Shown: positions 11,701 to 25,800 of the stretch, one piece after another
Layout: each line of letters starts with the position of its first letter
Numbering within the stretch: the stretch's first letter is position 1
Assembly: GCF_021155765.1 (NCBI RefSeq)
Contig: NC_060117.1
Location: forward strand, 8,646,001-8,710,000
Direction of reading: 5' to 3'
Length of the DNA: 64,000 nucleotides
Origin: Diprion similis
Taxonomy: Eukaryota; Arthropoda; Insecta; Hymenoptera; Diprionidae
Notes under the pieces: model-generated
What the model saw: only the letters and a program-made list of their open reading frames with translations
Databases searched by the model: none
What the model was told of the DNA's origin: nothing
Translations under genes and position numbers: made by a program

Positions 11701-14700
11701 ATTTCTTAGCATAGGCACAACAACCACCTGTCACCACAGAGTAGTTTTAATATATTTGTACTAGATTTCGCTAAGTCTCTCTGGGTCAGTAAGTAAATAT
11801 GATTGGCTAGTTTGGATTGTCCCAGGGCCTATACTTCTACGTCTTTACTTTTCTGAATAAAAAAAATAAATAAATAAATATGAAAAGTCGAAAAATCTCT
11901 AAAAATACCTCGAAAAATATAATGCCTCACTTATTTACCTACTAAGTTGGGAACCCTGCTCGATTGCAGCGCCACCTGTTTTTGTTCCCAATAGTGGAGT
12001 CACTGTCTTCTATTGAAATTCTTCCTGAATTGCTAGATCTGTTTATAAAACCGTGCAGGGTAAGTCCATTTTGAGACCGCTGCCATTACCCCACGCAAAA
12101 ATGCTGACATTCAATATGTCGGCCATTCGTTTATTTTACGCTTTCGGCAAACCAATTTCCCAAATTTGACTTTCGAGCTATTAACCGTACTGACGGGGTT
12201 GAGCTTAATTGAGCTTTGTCTCGGGCGACGTGCTTACTTAATTCAGGGGTTTGGCCTCTTTTTTTTTAGTAAGCATTTGGACGCCACGAATTTCGGCCCT
12301 GTTTGCACCGCAAACTATATTTGCAGTATTATTTATTGCAAAAAACGAGAATTGGCGAGGTTTATCCAGCACCCGGAGATTTTGCTTTGCGAGTAATATG
12401 TAAACGTTTTTATTTTGTTGCAACGAAACGTTAAACGAGGATGTCCCATCAAAAAATTTTTTATTTCGTTACTTAAAGTGTTGAGAATATGAAAGCCAAA
12501 TTTCAACCCTACATTCGCAAAATTGACTTAAACTCGCAGATGAATACTGTGAATACTCCATACCTCTGTAAGCTTTACTCGAAAGTTTAAACACGTTCTT
12601 CTCGAAACAGCTTTTTCGCAATCGCCGTGCACGATATTAATCGGTAGATCATAAAAATGGTCGTCTTCAAATTTTAACAACATGCGGAGTACACATTCCC
12701 TTATCTTTCGATGAACAAAAAGGAAAAAGTGATATGTCGTTTATTTATTTTTATTGAGAAGAGAAAAATTAAATATACGGACCAGAATACTGTTTGCTTT
12801 TTTTCATTCAGATCACGAGAAGTGAAAAAATCCTGCACCCACCGATAAAGCGGGTTAGCAGACAGAATTTTTCATAAAAATAATTGCCAATTTTGTTTTA
12901 AACACCTGATATATTTATGAATATACGCTGGAAATTTGAAAGTAATTGATTGCACAGTTTTATTTTTATTAAATCTCCAAAACATTCTAATTTTAAGGGA
13001 AAAATGGGAAAAAATGTATTATGGAATAGGCGTTTAATACCAGTGTGACACTTCTAAAAAATCGATTTTTTTTGGCCTTTCGATAGTTTATACCTTCAAG
13101 AATATCAAGTAAAAATTCCAAGGTCGTATCTCTAATACTCCCCGAATGGCAGCCTTCTAAAAAAATGCAGACGTCAGGAAGCATCCTCAAAAAAGGGACG
13201 AACAGCTCGGAGAAAAGCTTCAGCCTCTCAGCAAGCAGTTTTTATGGTAAATATCATTTTGTCTTGCAGAAATCACTAAACGCGTTTTTCTCCAAATGAG
13301 ATTTTTCAAATTTGCTGACATTATAACTCAAACAGCGATTATCCGATAGATTTGAAATTTAAACTGAGTACTCTTGTATATACTCACTCTACAATGACCC
13401 ACGATATTTTGTATTGGATGAAAATTGACGATTTTATAGGCAAGAAAGCAGACTTTTTCGTAACTACGCCATTTTGTTAGAAATTAGATATTTTTCGAAA
13501 ATCCTGCGTCATTTTACAGAAAATACCTTCCAGTTTAACGACATGTTTTCTTTTTTTGGTTTCAGCTACTCAGTCCGCTGGAATCTTATCAGCAGTGAAG
13601 AAACTTTTTTATTCGCGCCTCTGAAGGCAGCGCATAAGTCGCTTCGATCTCAATATTTTTCTGTAAAAAAATTATGTAATATAGGTAAAATGTAGCCAAA
13701 AATATTCTCAATTTTACGAATTATTTAACTGAGTGCTTTATTTCCAAAAAAAATCCCGACATCACCCAAATTTTCAGTGTTCACACTGATACAGCCCCTT
13801 TATATTTCTGCTGTGTCAGAGCAAGTGACATGTATATACTTACTACACTTACGATCCGGGAACTATTAGTGCACTGATTAAGTCACAGCCTTGATCTCGT
13901 CAGTCTTCAATATCAGGCAATTCAGTAAGCAAGTATTTAATAGTATTCAAGTGTCAGGCTGTTGAATGTGCAGTGTATACCAATTTACAGACTGTCTGCA
14001 GCGGACGTCACTATGTATAAGAGGAAGGGTGTCCTTGAGGATGTATAGAAAGTAACTACACTGTAGACAACAACGATAAAAATCGAGGCTGAGATTGCCG
14101 AATTGAATATTACAGTGAACGAAATCGAATTGAATGTGAAGCTGAAACAATTCGACGCAAGAAAGAATAATTAAAAAAATCTTTTCAGGTCTTTCCATAC
14201 TTGTCATCATTCGTTTTGACTCTAAATCTTTTACGTTTTGAACCATTCAATTATTTAAATTCTAGCACCTTTCAATATATCAGCTCAATACGGTGATAAA
14301 AATTAGAATATACTGAAAATTAAATAATTGTAGCAAAAATATCGTTCAAATATGTTTAATACCGATAAATGATTATGAAAGTGAATTGATGTTCACCTAA
14401 TTTTAAATAAAGTGAATACTTAGTACAAGATGAATAAAATGAATTTTCTCTGATCATTGAATCCAGTCTCGACTTGGTTTACAGTGATTTGAATGATCAG
14501 TCTAACCAGAGAAATAATTGAATCACATCATTCTATAATGTGACTAGTCTTATTTCATTACACTCGATCCCGTAATTATAGTCAATTAAATTTGAATTCA
14601 AGCGATTAAAACTTATATACCAGATAAGAAATTTAATCGACGTCAAAAAAGTAAATTATTCAAAAGCCAATATATCAATGATCGTGTTTTATGTTTATCG

Positions 14701-16403
14701 AGAATAACCGTTAATCCTGTCGATTAAAAACTCAAGTCAAAAGTAAAAAAAAAAAACTTAATTAACAAATAAGTCAAGTGCAACTGGGATTACTGATGCG
14801 GATGAATTTACATTATAAATTATATAAGTTGAATGATAAAAGTTTCAGTTGTCAGACGATATCGCTTCGTCATTCACGGTTTCATCGCACCGTTTTTTAT
14901 GTCGTAATACAAGATTCTTACAACGACTTGTGAGAATGAGGTGATAACCGGATCGTGGAAAGTTGAACTTGAATTTTTCGTTAATATTGAAGATAGAAAA
15001 ATGCTTATTTCACATTAATGCACATTATTTTTCCTCATTTACATTACCTATTCAAGAAATGGAAGATGATGATAAACAATCCTTAGACATCGTACAATTT
15101 TCAGCAGTAAGATATTCTTCGTTTTCAATTATGAGCAAGCAATCTTTCGTAATTAACTAGCAATTTTGCACAACTTTTTTTTAGGACATTTCGAAATTTA
15201 TTAAACTAACTATTGATTGATTAGAATTAGCTGTTTTTTCGCAAAAATCGATAGGTAGCAGCTATTGTGATCGATTGGTGAATGTGCATAAAACTAAATA
15301 ACTAGTAAAAAAAATATCTTGTAACAAAGATAGAACATGCGTATTACATAATTAGTATTAAATATCAAATATTTGATGGCAGGAATAAAAAAAGTTGAGA
15401 GAATTTGCATTAGACCTGTTTCTCGATAAGACGTCATCGATAAAACAAAGTTAGCGGTTTGCGTCTAACCGAATTTGCAGGCCGTATTGCAACTCAACAT
15501 ATGATTTAGTCGAGATTTATTTATTTTTTTGGTGAATTGTAAATAATGACACTTTTAAACATAAATTGACAAGATCGTTAGACTTAAAAATACAAATTGT
15601 TTTAATCTCTAGCGTTAAAAATTGCGAAAAGAAATTTCAAATACAATTACAGAGTATTGCAGAGATGTTTCCTTGTGGCAAGCGCGATGCAGGTCAAGTT
15701 TAGCATTAGATTTAGCATAGACCGTATAAATTTTACAAATTCTTGTTTTTTTTTCCTTCACTAAGAAACGGACGTCGACAAATAAATATAAATATATTTA
15801 TGTATATAGATATTCGATATTTGGAGAATTATATATGTATAAGTGTATATATAAAACAGTGTAGAACGCGGCAACTCAGACCTTCGGTAAAATATTAAAA
15901 AATCAAACATTAATAATTTGTACGAAGGCATCAACGATAAAGCTTTTGATTCCAGCTTACAAGTATCCATTATAGGTATATAAAGTGAAAATGTATAATA
16001 TAAATATATAATATGTATAATAATGAATAATACACTGAGAGTATTCGGTGAAAGAAACTGTTTCACCGAATATTCGCGGTTTAAGTTTAAAACAATAAAC
16101 ATTAGATAAGTTGGAAGAATCATGGAGGCAGAAGTTTTGTATAGTATACACAGATTCTATAAAAAATATTACAGTTATTTCAAATATTCAAGGCACCAAC
16201 GTGAACATGCAATGCGAATGCAAATTATTATTATTGTTATTATTATTAAGATGAGTGAAAAAGTTATACGATGTTACATATATTACGTTAGATTGTATTA
16301 AGAGAATGCGGCAGTTTGGTGCTCGTTACGACGTATATACACATCTATTTGTGTATATAAAATGAGAACATTTAGTGAACACAATGCGGTATCTTGTAAC
16401 CAA
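8745..16403. other. Intergenic region, esterase B to ILK
   Basis: About 7.7 kb with no coding exon that I can support; the open frames here are short, compositionally random and lack family motifs. The first few hundred bases (to about 9050) are less AT-rich and probably hold the esterase B promoter and 5' UTR. An (ATT)-rich microsatellite lies at about 16220-16250, and AT-rich dinucleotide-like sequence at 15780-16020, probably in or near the ILK 3' UTR. Confidence 0.4.
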
Positions 16404-19400
16404 TTAGCGTTTCATCTTATCAAGAATAGGCACGACCATATCAAACGAGGGACGTTTACCAGGATCTTCGTTCATGCATATGCGGATCAGCTTCGCAAGA
16501 TGGGGAGAAATCCCTGGTGGAATGCTGACGCGCAGATCTTCCATGGCGATCTGGAATTGATAAGATTTCGATTCATTAGGACAAGTTCATCCCACGAAAG
16601 CTGGAATTGCAGTAACAGCGTCCAACCTTCATGCCGCATTCCATGGGGGAAAGATCAGCGAATGGCACTTCTCTGGTTGCCAATTCCCAGAGCAGGACTG
16701 CAAAGCTCCACATATCGCTAGCCTCGAGATTAATATCAGACGGTTTCTTATTCAACGCTTCCGGGGACATCCAAGCGGGCTCGTAAATTCGCCCAACTTC
16801 TTGGAACGAAAACTTAGAGTCAGCCATGTTTACTCTTGCAGTGAGATCCTCGTCTATCTGGAAATCATGAGAAACATACTTACTTCTTAGAATTCATGAA
16901 ACACTCTAATATTTTAGCACCGGGTAGCAACACAAATCATTCTGCAAAATTCTTTTTTTTTCTAATTTTTTATTTCCTCTGCTTACCATGACATGTTTAC
17001 TGTTAAGATGAAATCTACATCTGCTCTGCCTTTCGAGCCCGTGTAGAAAAGCCATTGCCCGCACAACGTCCAATGCTAATCTGAGTGCCCTAGCTGTATC
17101 AACAACGACGCCAGTTCCGCCATGTAAAAGTCTGTGCAAACTGCCTCTGGCCATGTATTGAGAGACGGTGGCAAGCTGTGGAGGCTGGTTAACACAGCCA
17201 AGAACCGGGAGAATGTTGGGATGAGAGAAAATTCGGAGTTTAGGAAATTCCTCATTGAAGTCCCTCGATATTCTGGAGGTGCATTCTTTGAGGTTTAGTA
17301 TTTTCGCCACGATATCGTTGTTCTGCCAGCGTCCTCTCCAGGTTTCACCGCTCGGACTACTCGCCAAGTGAGTATGCAGTGATAAATCCGCCATGTTGAT
17401 TCCTTTGTGTCTTGACAAGGTTGCATCCCCTGCAAGAACATGAATTTTTTCATCTGTTTCATTCTGAACTATCAACTAAATCCAAGTCAAAAGGCGTTTT
17501 TCGTTAGGTAAATAATGAAAGAGTGCTGAAAACGAGGTTGAGAAGAATTTGTAGAAAACAAAAGTCAGTCTTGAATCAACTTGATACAGATTAAGAAGAA
17601 ATGCTGCCCATGTCTAATATCAGAAGTACACAAAAGTACAATCTTAACAGAGTCGATCGATTCAAGCCTTCCTTTAATCCATGCCTTGAATCATTGATTC
17701 AGTTATTTCAGTACTCACTGCTTCTGGTTTTCAATCCAAGCCAACTCTGATCCTTGAAGTGAATCTTTTTCAAGTCTTGTCCATATTCAACGGCGAGATC
17801 TGAAAAACCAAAGTACATTTTCTTGATTATTCGGTACCACGAATAACGTTTTACAATAAAAAAGAAAAGAAAGTATATCCCATTACCGTGTAATCTTTTT
17901 GCCAGAGGTCCTCTAGCCTTGTCCAGCGGAGTATCACCGTCTTTGTTTGCAATGGAAACCAAAGCTCCAGCAGATACCAGCTCCTCCGCCACTGCCTGAT
18001 CACCCCAGAAACAAGCATAGTGCAAAGCAGTGTTTCCGTGTTCGTTGGTCACATTGACATCGGCACGATTTCTCAGCAGCTAAGAAAAAGAGGAATTGCT
18101 AAATTTCACCGATACATATTTACATTGGCTTTGGGAGTGATTTTTTTCTGCCTGATCTGTGATAGAGATTCGCAAAGAACCATTCTGAACCGATTCTCGT
18201 TGTTTGAACACAGTTTTCAATTTCGAGACTGTTGCGGTTTAACTTTTATTCTCATTTCTATACTATTGTTATAATTCATTGAAATACTATACTGTCCTTA
18301 TGATAATGCAAAAGAGTATGACGAACATCAAATACTAACCAACTGAACAATGTCCTTATGCCCGTGTGCCGAAGCAAGGTGAAGCGGTGTGTCGTCTCCT
18401 CTGTTCGTTGCATTGATGCGAGCTCCTCGCATCACGAGCAATTCAGCCAACTTTGAATGGCCTTCCTTGCTGCACCAATGCAGCGGGCTAAAGCCGTGAT
18501 CATCGCTAACAAAAATTAAAACCAATAAAAATAAGAGTTGAAATGTATAGATATTTGAACATTAATTATTAATCGGAAGTGTAACACCTAAAGTAATGGA
18601 CGATCTCGAAATTCATACCAATATGAGTCGTATTTCTCTTTTGTATCACGTGTATCTTTCAAATATAATCAGCAATAATGTAAACAAATTTTATATTGTC
18701 TACATCAAGAAGATTACGACTGCGTCTAATATTTGTTTATGATATCAACAGATTATTATCAAATTTATGAAATGTTGAACAGCTTTTTGCGACCAATGAT
18801 ACATTAAATTGTATACGAGAAGGAGAGGAATACATGAAAATCGAACAATATTCTTTTCAAAAGCATGTTCATTCAGCAAATGAGTACAAGACTAAAGGAA
18901 ATTCAATAAGTCACGTCAGAACAATTTTTATTTCATAATTTATATTCTAAATATCGATTCAAAGATTATTTTACAAGAATAATCATTTATTTATTCATTT
19001 TCTTATTACCAAAATTGATTTTACAAATTGAAAAGCAAATTGAACAGGTTGATCATTGTTTTCAAGGCAAGAAGAAACTTTCCATTCTGACACTGTGAAA
19101 GTTTTTATTTAATTATTTTCGAAGGCTGAAGTTAATAATGTTTGGAACAAATCGTTATTATACCATTTTAGTACGATTTTCAAAGAGTTGACTTTTTAAA
19201 ATACAAACATGTTTCCTGTGTTATTATTTGCCAGCTGAATTTCAAAACCATTCTGAGGATCCAATCAACGATTTTCCCTGAATACACGTGGTTAAAGTAA
19301 CTCAACTAACTTCAACCTCACATTATTTTGTCAAATTCCAATGACATATTCACAAAGACAAAGAGACTAAAGTTCATAAATTTAACAATATAAATTTTGC

Positions 19401-19919
19401 AATTGTAGCATGACTTAAAACAAGCAGAGTCAGCAAAATTTGCGTATGTTTTGCTATATTACAAATAACTGAAAATTTCAGGCAAAAATAAAGTTGCGAC
19501 TTCTGATACAACGCATTAATTTTCTACACATTACAGTAATAGGACTAGATTAAATTCGTTTCCTGTTAAGGAAAAGATTCTAACAAGGTGTGGTAAGGTT
19601 TTGATAAGAAATTTCTTCTGCGGAAAATATTAAACATTCGTTATTACTGAGCATTCATAAATTTTGTCCTGCATTAGGTAGCGAATTTTTCAATTTGTGC
19701 GGTAATTTGGAAACGAATGACAATAGTTAAAAAATTCCTGAAATAGCGTCAAGATCAGCTGATTGGGAAACTACGGCGGACTTCCCAACGTTCAACCATA
19801 AATGGTAATGAGCAACTCCCATGATCTTACCCTTGGTTCATGTCATGCTCCGTATCATCGAGCCAGACGCGAACTTGCATCGCATTTCCTTCACGGCACC
19901 AGTGAAATATATCCTCCAT
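16404..19919 (-). CDS. Ilk: Integrin-linked kinase, 7 coding exons, 449 aa
   Basis: Scaffold of the ILK-PINCH-parvin complex that links integrin tails to actin at cell-matrix and muscle attachment sites. Coding exons on the minus strand: 19831-19919, 18340-18505, 17887-18079, 17719-17799, 16987-17429, 16627-16857 and 16404-16550; phases agree throughout. Start [20 protein letters not shown] is the conserved ILK N-terminus. Ankyrin repeats span about residues 32-165 (for example [20 protein letters not shown] and [15 protein letters not shown]). A kinase-like domain follows from about 190: loop SGETWRGRW, Lys219 in [16 protein letters not shown], then HLNSKHVM (317-324) in place of HRD, and DSK (337-339) in place of DFG, as expected of a pseudokinase. 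The domain ends with [16 protein letters not shown] and [13 protein letters not shown]. Length matches the family (human about 452 aa). The exon 6 donor (AAG, then GTTGGA) is weak. Confidence 0.96.
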
Positions 19920-21084
19920 TTTTTACGGGGTTTATAAGAATTAATTAACTTTCTCTAAAAATAATATAGCTGGCGATTCTGTCACGTCCGAAAAAGAACA
20001 ACTGCGGTCACGATCTAAATATAACCATATTTCTACGCACGCATGTCGTTGATTATAATAAACTGCAATTCGTTAGGGGACACACTCGACGATCTTAACA
20101 CTCGGAAGACGATTTATGAATCGTTAACACCGTAGATCGTATTTTTTACTCCATCCGCACACACCCAAATATTGTGTAATTCCTCACGCTGACATCTCTA
20201 ATTATAAATCACCGTGTGCGATCATATGACGTCACATGCGGGATCAAAACGCTGCTTCCTAGATTCATTCGTCTTTAGCTTCTGTGAATCGTCTCTAGAT
20301 GGCACTGCAATGATCTACATTTCGATTTAGCCATTGGCTAAGGATTGCTCATGACAGCCAACTGAATGCAGTATTTTGAACAAGCGAAAGTAACGGCAGA
20401 TCTCTACACTTACCGACTGCTTACGGAACTACAGTACCGACTGCTTACGACGGTATCGTAAGGCATCTGCAAAAATCTGGCCATCACCGGCACATAAACT
20501 TATATAGCAAGTCTATCAAGAATATGGTCAATCTTGATGTTTTTTTTTTAAATATTTAGATGTAATAATTATGGAATTCTCCTTATGCCTCGCACTGTGA
20601 TCAGTCGATGTTGTATCTACTTGATCTAAGCACGTTCCAGGTGTAACATCCGACCACCCCGCTATAATTTTTTCCGTTTCGTTTGAAAAGAGCGCACTCT
20701 TATCAACTGATGGCCATAGATCGACATCGACAACGGAATACCAACTTAATGGTATTTTCGTGGTATTATTCCTTCGACATGGAAAATTTCTTAACGATTC
20801 TTTTATTTGTCTTATTTCTCAAGAAATGAATAGAAATTTTTTAGATCTGAAGAAATTCCGTTAACAGTGGCAATATTGGCCGCAGGTATCTTTTGTACTA
20901 CAGAAAACTAGCTAGAAAATACTAACCTTAGCAATCTTTGGTTAATTGTTCGTCTAGGTTGGCAACACTGAACCGTTTCCTAACCTCGGAACTTGTTGTT
21001 ATTGTCGTACGTAATCAATGATTTTCATTTGTGACAAGTGACCTGTAGTTGTTTTTATTTCGAATTTTTGTTCAAACGGTAGAA
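19920..21084. promoter_or_regulatory. Head-to-head spacer between ILK and NOSIP
   Basis: 1.2 kb between the two divergent start codons. It must contain the 5' UTR and promoter of both genes unless one has a distant 5' exon. A direct repeat of a TACCGACTGCTTACG-type unit lies at about 20410-20450, and a TGACGTCA-like sequence (ATGACGTCACAT) at about 20226-20237 resembles a CRE/ATF site. A shared promoter is an inference from layout only. Confidence 0.45.
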
Positions 21085-22778
21085 ATGACGCGTCATGCAA
21101 GAAACTGCACCGCAGGTGCGGTTTACACGTATCATGAGAAGAAAAAAGATGCAGCAGCTTCAGGATACGGAACGAATAGCCAGCGAGTTAACAAAGATTC
21201 TTTGAAAGATTTCGACTGTTGTTGCTTGACGTTACAACCCTGCAGATATCCTGTTGTAACGTAAGTTGCCCTTTTTTTACTCTTAAATGTAAATTTCATT
21301 TCGACCTGTACACTGCGTTTCGAATTATCGATACATCGTTAAATGGTATTTATTTCATCTGCAGAAAGGACGGCTACTTGTTTGACAAGGAGGCGATATT
21401 GGAGTATATATTAACTAAAAAAAAACAGTACGCCAGGAAGCTGAAGGAGTATGAAAAACAACGGGACAAAGACGATGTAAGATTCTAAATATGCGGTATA
21501 AACAAGCAGCGCCTAATTCATACCGAGTATAAAATATTTAAAGCAATAGTGAAAACAATTTGTCTTTAGAACAAGAGTGAGAAATTAGCGTGCTGTTGAA
21601 CAAACAACACAAAGATCAACCCAACAGAAAGATTACAAAATTTGATACTTGATGAATATTGAAAATTAAAATAATCTCTAGCTTTAAATTTTGTATTTAG
21701 GAAGAGAAAAAGGAACAATCTGCTAATGAGGAACTACAAAAACTTCAAAATTTCTTGAAAGCTGAGAAAAACATTGTCTCCCAAAACAAATTGCCAGCCG
21801 ATGAACCTGGCAGCTCGTCGATCTCAAATATGAGTAACGGAAGAGACAAAACGTTGCCCAGTTTTTGGATACCGGCGAAAACGCCGCAAGCCAAAGAAGT
21901 GGCGTTACAAAAGCCTGACAAAAATATTTACTGTCCTGTCAGCGGGCAGGTCTTAAAATTGAAGGATCTCATACCAGTCAAATTCACAGAGGTCAATGAC
22001 CCCGATGACAAAAAGTCGCTAATACTCAAACAGGCACGATATATGTGCCCTATAACACATGACGTGTTGAGCAACAGTGTACCTTGCGCTGTTATAAAAA
22101 CAACGTGAGACTAACTCTTTCAGAGGAGATTGATCTCGATATAAGAAAACAATTGGAGCTTCAAACTTCATAAAAGCATTCTTTTCTGGACATTTTCTCT
22201 GAAACATAATTTTTTTTTTTTGTTGTTTTAATTGAGCTGTTGTATCCAGAATCACATGTATAACTAATTTGACAAGATTTTTTTCATTTTGGAATTCGAG
22301 AATACATTGTACCAGGAAATTTACAATTTAAACTTTTCCAACACAAGGAACCAGTTTTCACTCGTTTTTTGGACCCAAAGTTACCAGTAGTAACAAAAAA
22401 AGTTTTCTTCTCCTGATTTCAATTTCTGCTCTTTAATCAAAGTACCTGATTCAGGAGTTACATTAAAATAAAGTGTTCGTTCAATTCATCTAAAACTTTT
22501 TTATTGTAGAGGACACGTCATTACAATGGAATGCGTGGAAAAGATAATAAAGAAGGATTGGATTCATCCCTTAGATGGCAGTACATTGAGAGAAAGTGAT
22601 ATCATACCTTTGCAGAGGGTAAGGTTACATGATTTCTTTTACGGACACTTCGAGTAATGAGATTTTTTACAGTACAACTGTTGTTTACATATTATATTCT
22701 TTGCAGGGAGGTACCGGATACGCTGCTGCTAATGACTCGCTTGAAGGAAAGCATCAACGACCTGTCTTACAAGCTTAG
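21085..22778 (+). CDS. Nosip: Nitric oxide synthase-interacting protein (NOSIP), 5 exons, 290 aa
   Basis: NOSIP-family protein: a conserved nuclear, spliceosome-associated protein with split U-box-like domains and E3 ubiquitin ligase activity in the vertebrate member. Coding exons: 21085-21260, 21365-21476, 21701-22104, 22510-22618 and 22707-22778; all junctions are GT-AG with matching phases. The N-terminus MTRHARNCTAGAVYTYHEKK and the following DFDCCCLTLQPCRYPVVT are diagnostic. Next come KDGYLFDKEAILEYIL, a charged coiled-coil-like stretch (about 75-120), a linker with LPSFWIPAKTP, then CPVSGQVLKLKDLIPVKFT (from about 174) and MCPITHDVL, the C-terminal U-box-like part, closing with the GGTGYAA tail. 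Length is close to the usual 300 aa. It is transcribed away from ILK and an AATAAA lies 76 bp past the stop. Confidence 0.96.
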
Positions 22779-22853
22779 CTTTTCTATCAGACACCGTTTA
22801 TCCTGTATAACCTACTAAATCTATGTTATTGTTGCTTCTTTCATATAATGATG

Positions 22854-22859
22854 AATAAA
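22854..22859 (+). terminator. Poly(A) signal of NOSIP
   Basis: AATAAA 76 bp after the NOSIP stop codon on the coding strand, a normal distance for an insect 3' UTR. Confidence 0.7.
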
Positions 22860-25800
22860 TAGTTATTCCTATGCATCTGTAGTTACTCAGTAGTTATTAT
22901 ATAAAAAAAAATTTTATGGGAGACAGTTTACAGATAATTTAAACTCGGAACTAACATTCATAATTATGCATGTAGCAAATTTTCATGCCACATCTTTGAA
23001 GGAATCTGTGGGAACAAATAACAATGATCGAAAATAGATTGGTCAATAACTGTTGAAAAGATTACAAATTGAACCAAATTAGAGAACAATGTACTAATTT
23101 TCCTGCAAAAGAGTGTAAGAAATGTTAAAAAAGAAATTTCAAATCGGGATAAATTTCTATAATTTTTTTCCCACGAATGCTACTAAATTATTATACGATT
23201 ATGCGAAGTAATTTTTATGATTTTGTCTGAAAATATTTCCATATTTCACATAGCCGAAATTTACAAATTTCCGATCATAAAAAATCGGTTTTTATACCAA
23301 TTACTCGAACATCTTGTGCGATCTTCAGCTAAAATTTCAGTTTTATGGGAAGACAACTTCGTTCGTTTGTTCCTTATTCCACGAAATAAATAATTTTCCA
23401 AAAGATGAAGAAAAAACGAGGTTGAAATTGATAACGTTTCTTTCACGATGCACGTTTAGAAAAATCGTTACTTTGGAACCTTGGGATTGTCTGAAATTCA
23501 GTTAGTATATCATAACAAAGAAAACATGTTCATATTTTGAAAAGCCAACGGTTTATTCCATGACGTTTTGTTACGTTAACGTTACTAACTTCAATATATG
23601 GTGATTTCGAAATATGAGTGTGTTTTGGTTCATTACGGTTTACTGAATTTTAAACTATTCCAAAATGGCGAAATAACGGTTTTTCCTCATGACGAATCGT
23701 TACGATAACCTCACTAACCTCAATATGATATGGAATCGGAACGGGAAATTTAAGTTTGAACTCCGGTAGTTTACGATACATGCGTGTAACGTCCAGAGAA
23801 TATTCATTCCGTAATTTGAGGACATTTATACACACGACCCATGTAAATTTGTCGTCGAGGATATTGAAAGCTACTAGACCACTTGATATTTCTACGCACG
23901 TCGTATTCGAAGATTCAGAGTGATGCGAACCTGAATGCAATTATTATATGTATAGGTAGGCGAAATTTGCACTATCGTGGCGTAAATTGCATACGTAACG
24001 AAACTCGAGCCTTGCATATGTACATACATACGTATAGAATTTCAAATCGTATAAATATGTGCATAAATCTGCTGTCCATCCGTTTGTTTAAGTATAAAAG
24101 AACGAAACTCCAAGTGCATATTTAAAATGCATGCAATTGGTCTACACCTACGAATTTCCCATAATGCATATTTCTTAGTTCGAATTTATTTTCCCACACG
24201 GTATTCGAGATCGGATGTTTTACACATCTTCCATCAGATTTGGTACACTTACTCCTGCTCTCGATAATGCTTTTCCATACTGACATGCACACACCGATGC
24301 AGCGCTGAATTATTGAACGCGTTGCGTAACTTCACCGCTTGTGTAATCTGCTCCATATCAGAATTAATTGATAATCGTATGAAATTATACGTACACGTTG
24401 AATTATTATCATACCTATGTAGAGCTTAGCCACGTCAATTATGCACAGCACTACACGGTATATTCACCGAAACGAAAGATAAGTAAAAATGATATGTATA
24501 AGAATTTGGCGTGTGATTTAGTAGATAATTTATCTTGGAAATCCGATGACATACAGGGTGGTCCAAAAAAACGGGATCGAGTTCAAACGTGATTCTAAGT
24601 CTAATGCGTTGACCGATTTCCGTAAACTTTGTTTTGCTTGAAATTAGAAGAATGAATCTTTCATGTCAAATTTTAAAATCCGAAAAATATTTCTTCGCTG
24701 TTGACATACACGCTGTTGAAAATAGGGTTTTGAAAAATTCGTTGGGAGACTGAAAGGAATTAATATTGAAGAATGTTCAAGAAAAATACAACTTTGATGA
24801 ACACATTTTTCGCCAGATAACTTATCGATTTGTAGAGATAATTGATTTAATTAAAAATTTTCTTCTGAAACAATGTTTTAAATGTTGTAAAAATTTATTT
24901 AAAAAGTTGAAAGGTTTTTCGGGAGCTTTTTGTAAAATTTTTCACAAATAAGAGCATGGAATTTGCAGTAGATAATTACTTCGAAATAAAACTGGTAGAA
25001 ATTGTCTGAATATCTGATCGTGAGTTATTTTCCAGCGATTTTCTGCGTTACATTCGGCGTGAAAAGAAGCGATCGGAAAAAAAAATCACGAGCCCGATCG
25101 GACTTTTCCATGACATACACGAATTGTTGGGTCTACAAGCAAAGTAAAGTTAAAAGTAAAGCCCCCCCCCCCCCCCCCCCCTTGATTTTCATTTATATAA
25201 TCAATGACGATAATTCAATGAAAGATCAATCTTGTGTTTAGATACACTCATGTTGTAATTTGTCTTGAAATGTGAGATGTGGTCAAGTGAATATAGTAGC
25301 AAAATGATTGTGTATCAGTCATGAAGTGGTGCCATCAATTCTAATACAGTGTATTTTTGAACAGCGTAAAATTGAAATATAACAGTTGACATAGTAATTA
25401 AACTAGTTAGCAAAGGTAAGTACGCTAGTAGATGTGCAAACCACTCTTATATAATAATTTCCCGTCACGTATATAATTGCAAACTGCATTTCGCGTCTAT
25501 TGGACATTATCTTACGATGAACAGGTAATAGAGGAGGATGAGGCAAAGTGGGCATCTTAAAATTTTCCATGTCTCAAAAAATTTGGGGGCAAAGTAGGCC
25601 CCTGAAATATGTTAAATAACAAGGGATGAAATTAAGCACTTGAATTTTTTGTTAAAAATGAATTATTCGAGTAATTGCACACCGCATAATGCGAAACGTC
25701 TGAGGTTGTGCTTTACTCTTAACTCGTCAAAGTCAAATAATTTTCTGAAATTGAATTTATGACTACCTTTTCTCGAGAAAGCTAGACAATAATTTAACAT

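Noticed and set aside
24550..24575. TACAGGGTGG motif as a transposon end (also at 53580)
   Set aside because: Only a dozen bases are shared between the two sites and no partner terminus was found, so no element could be drawn.
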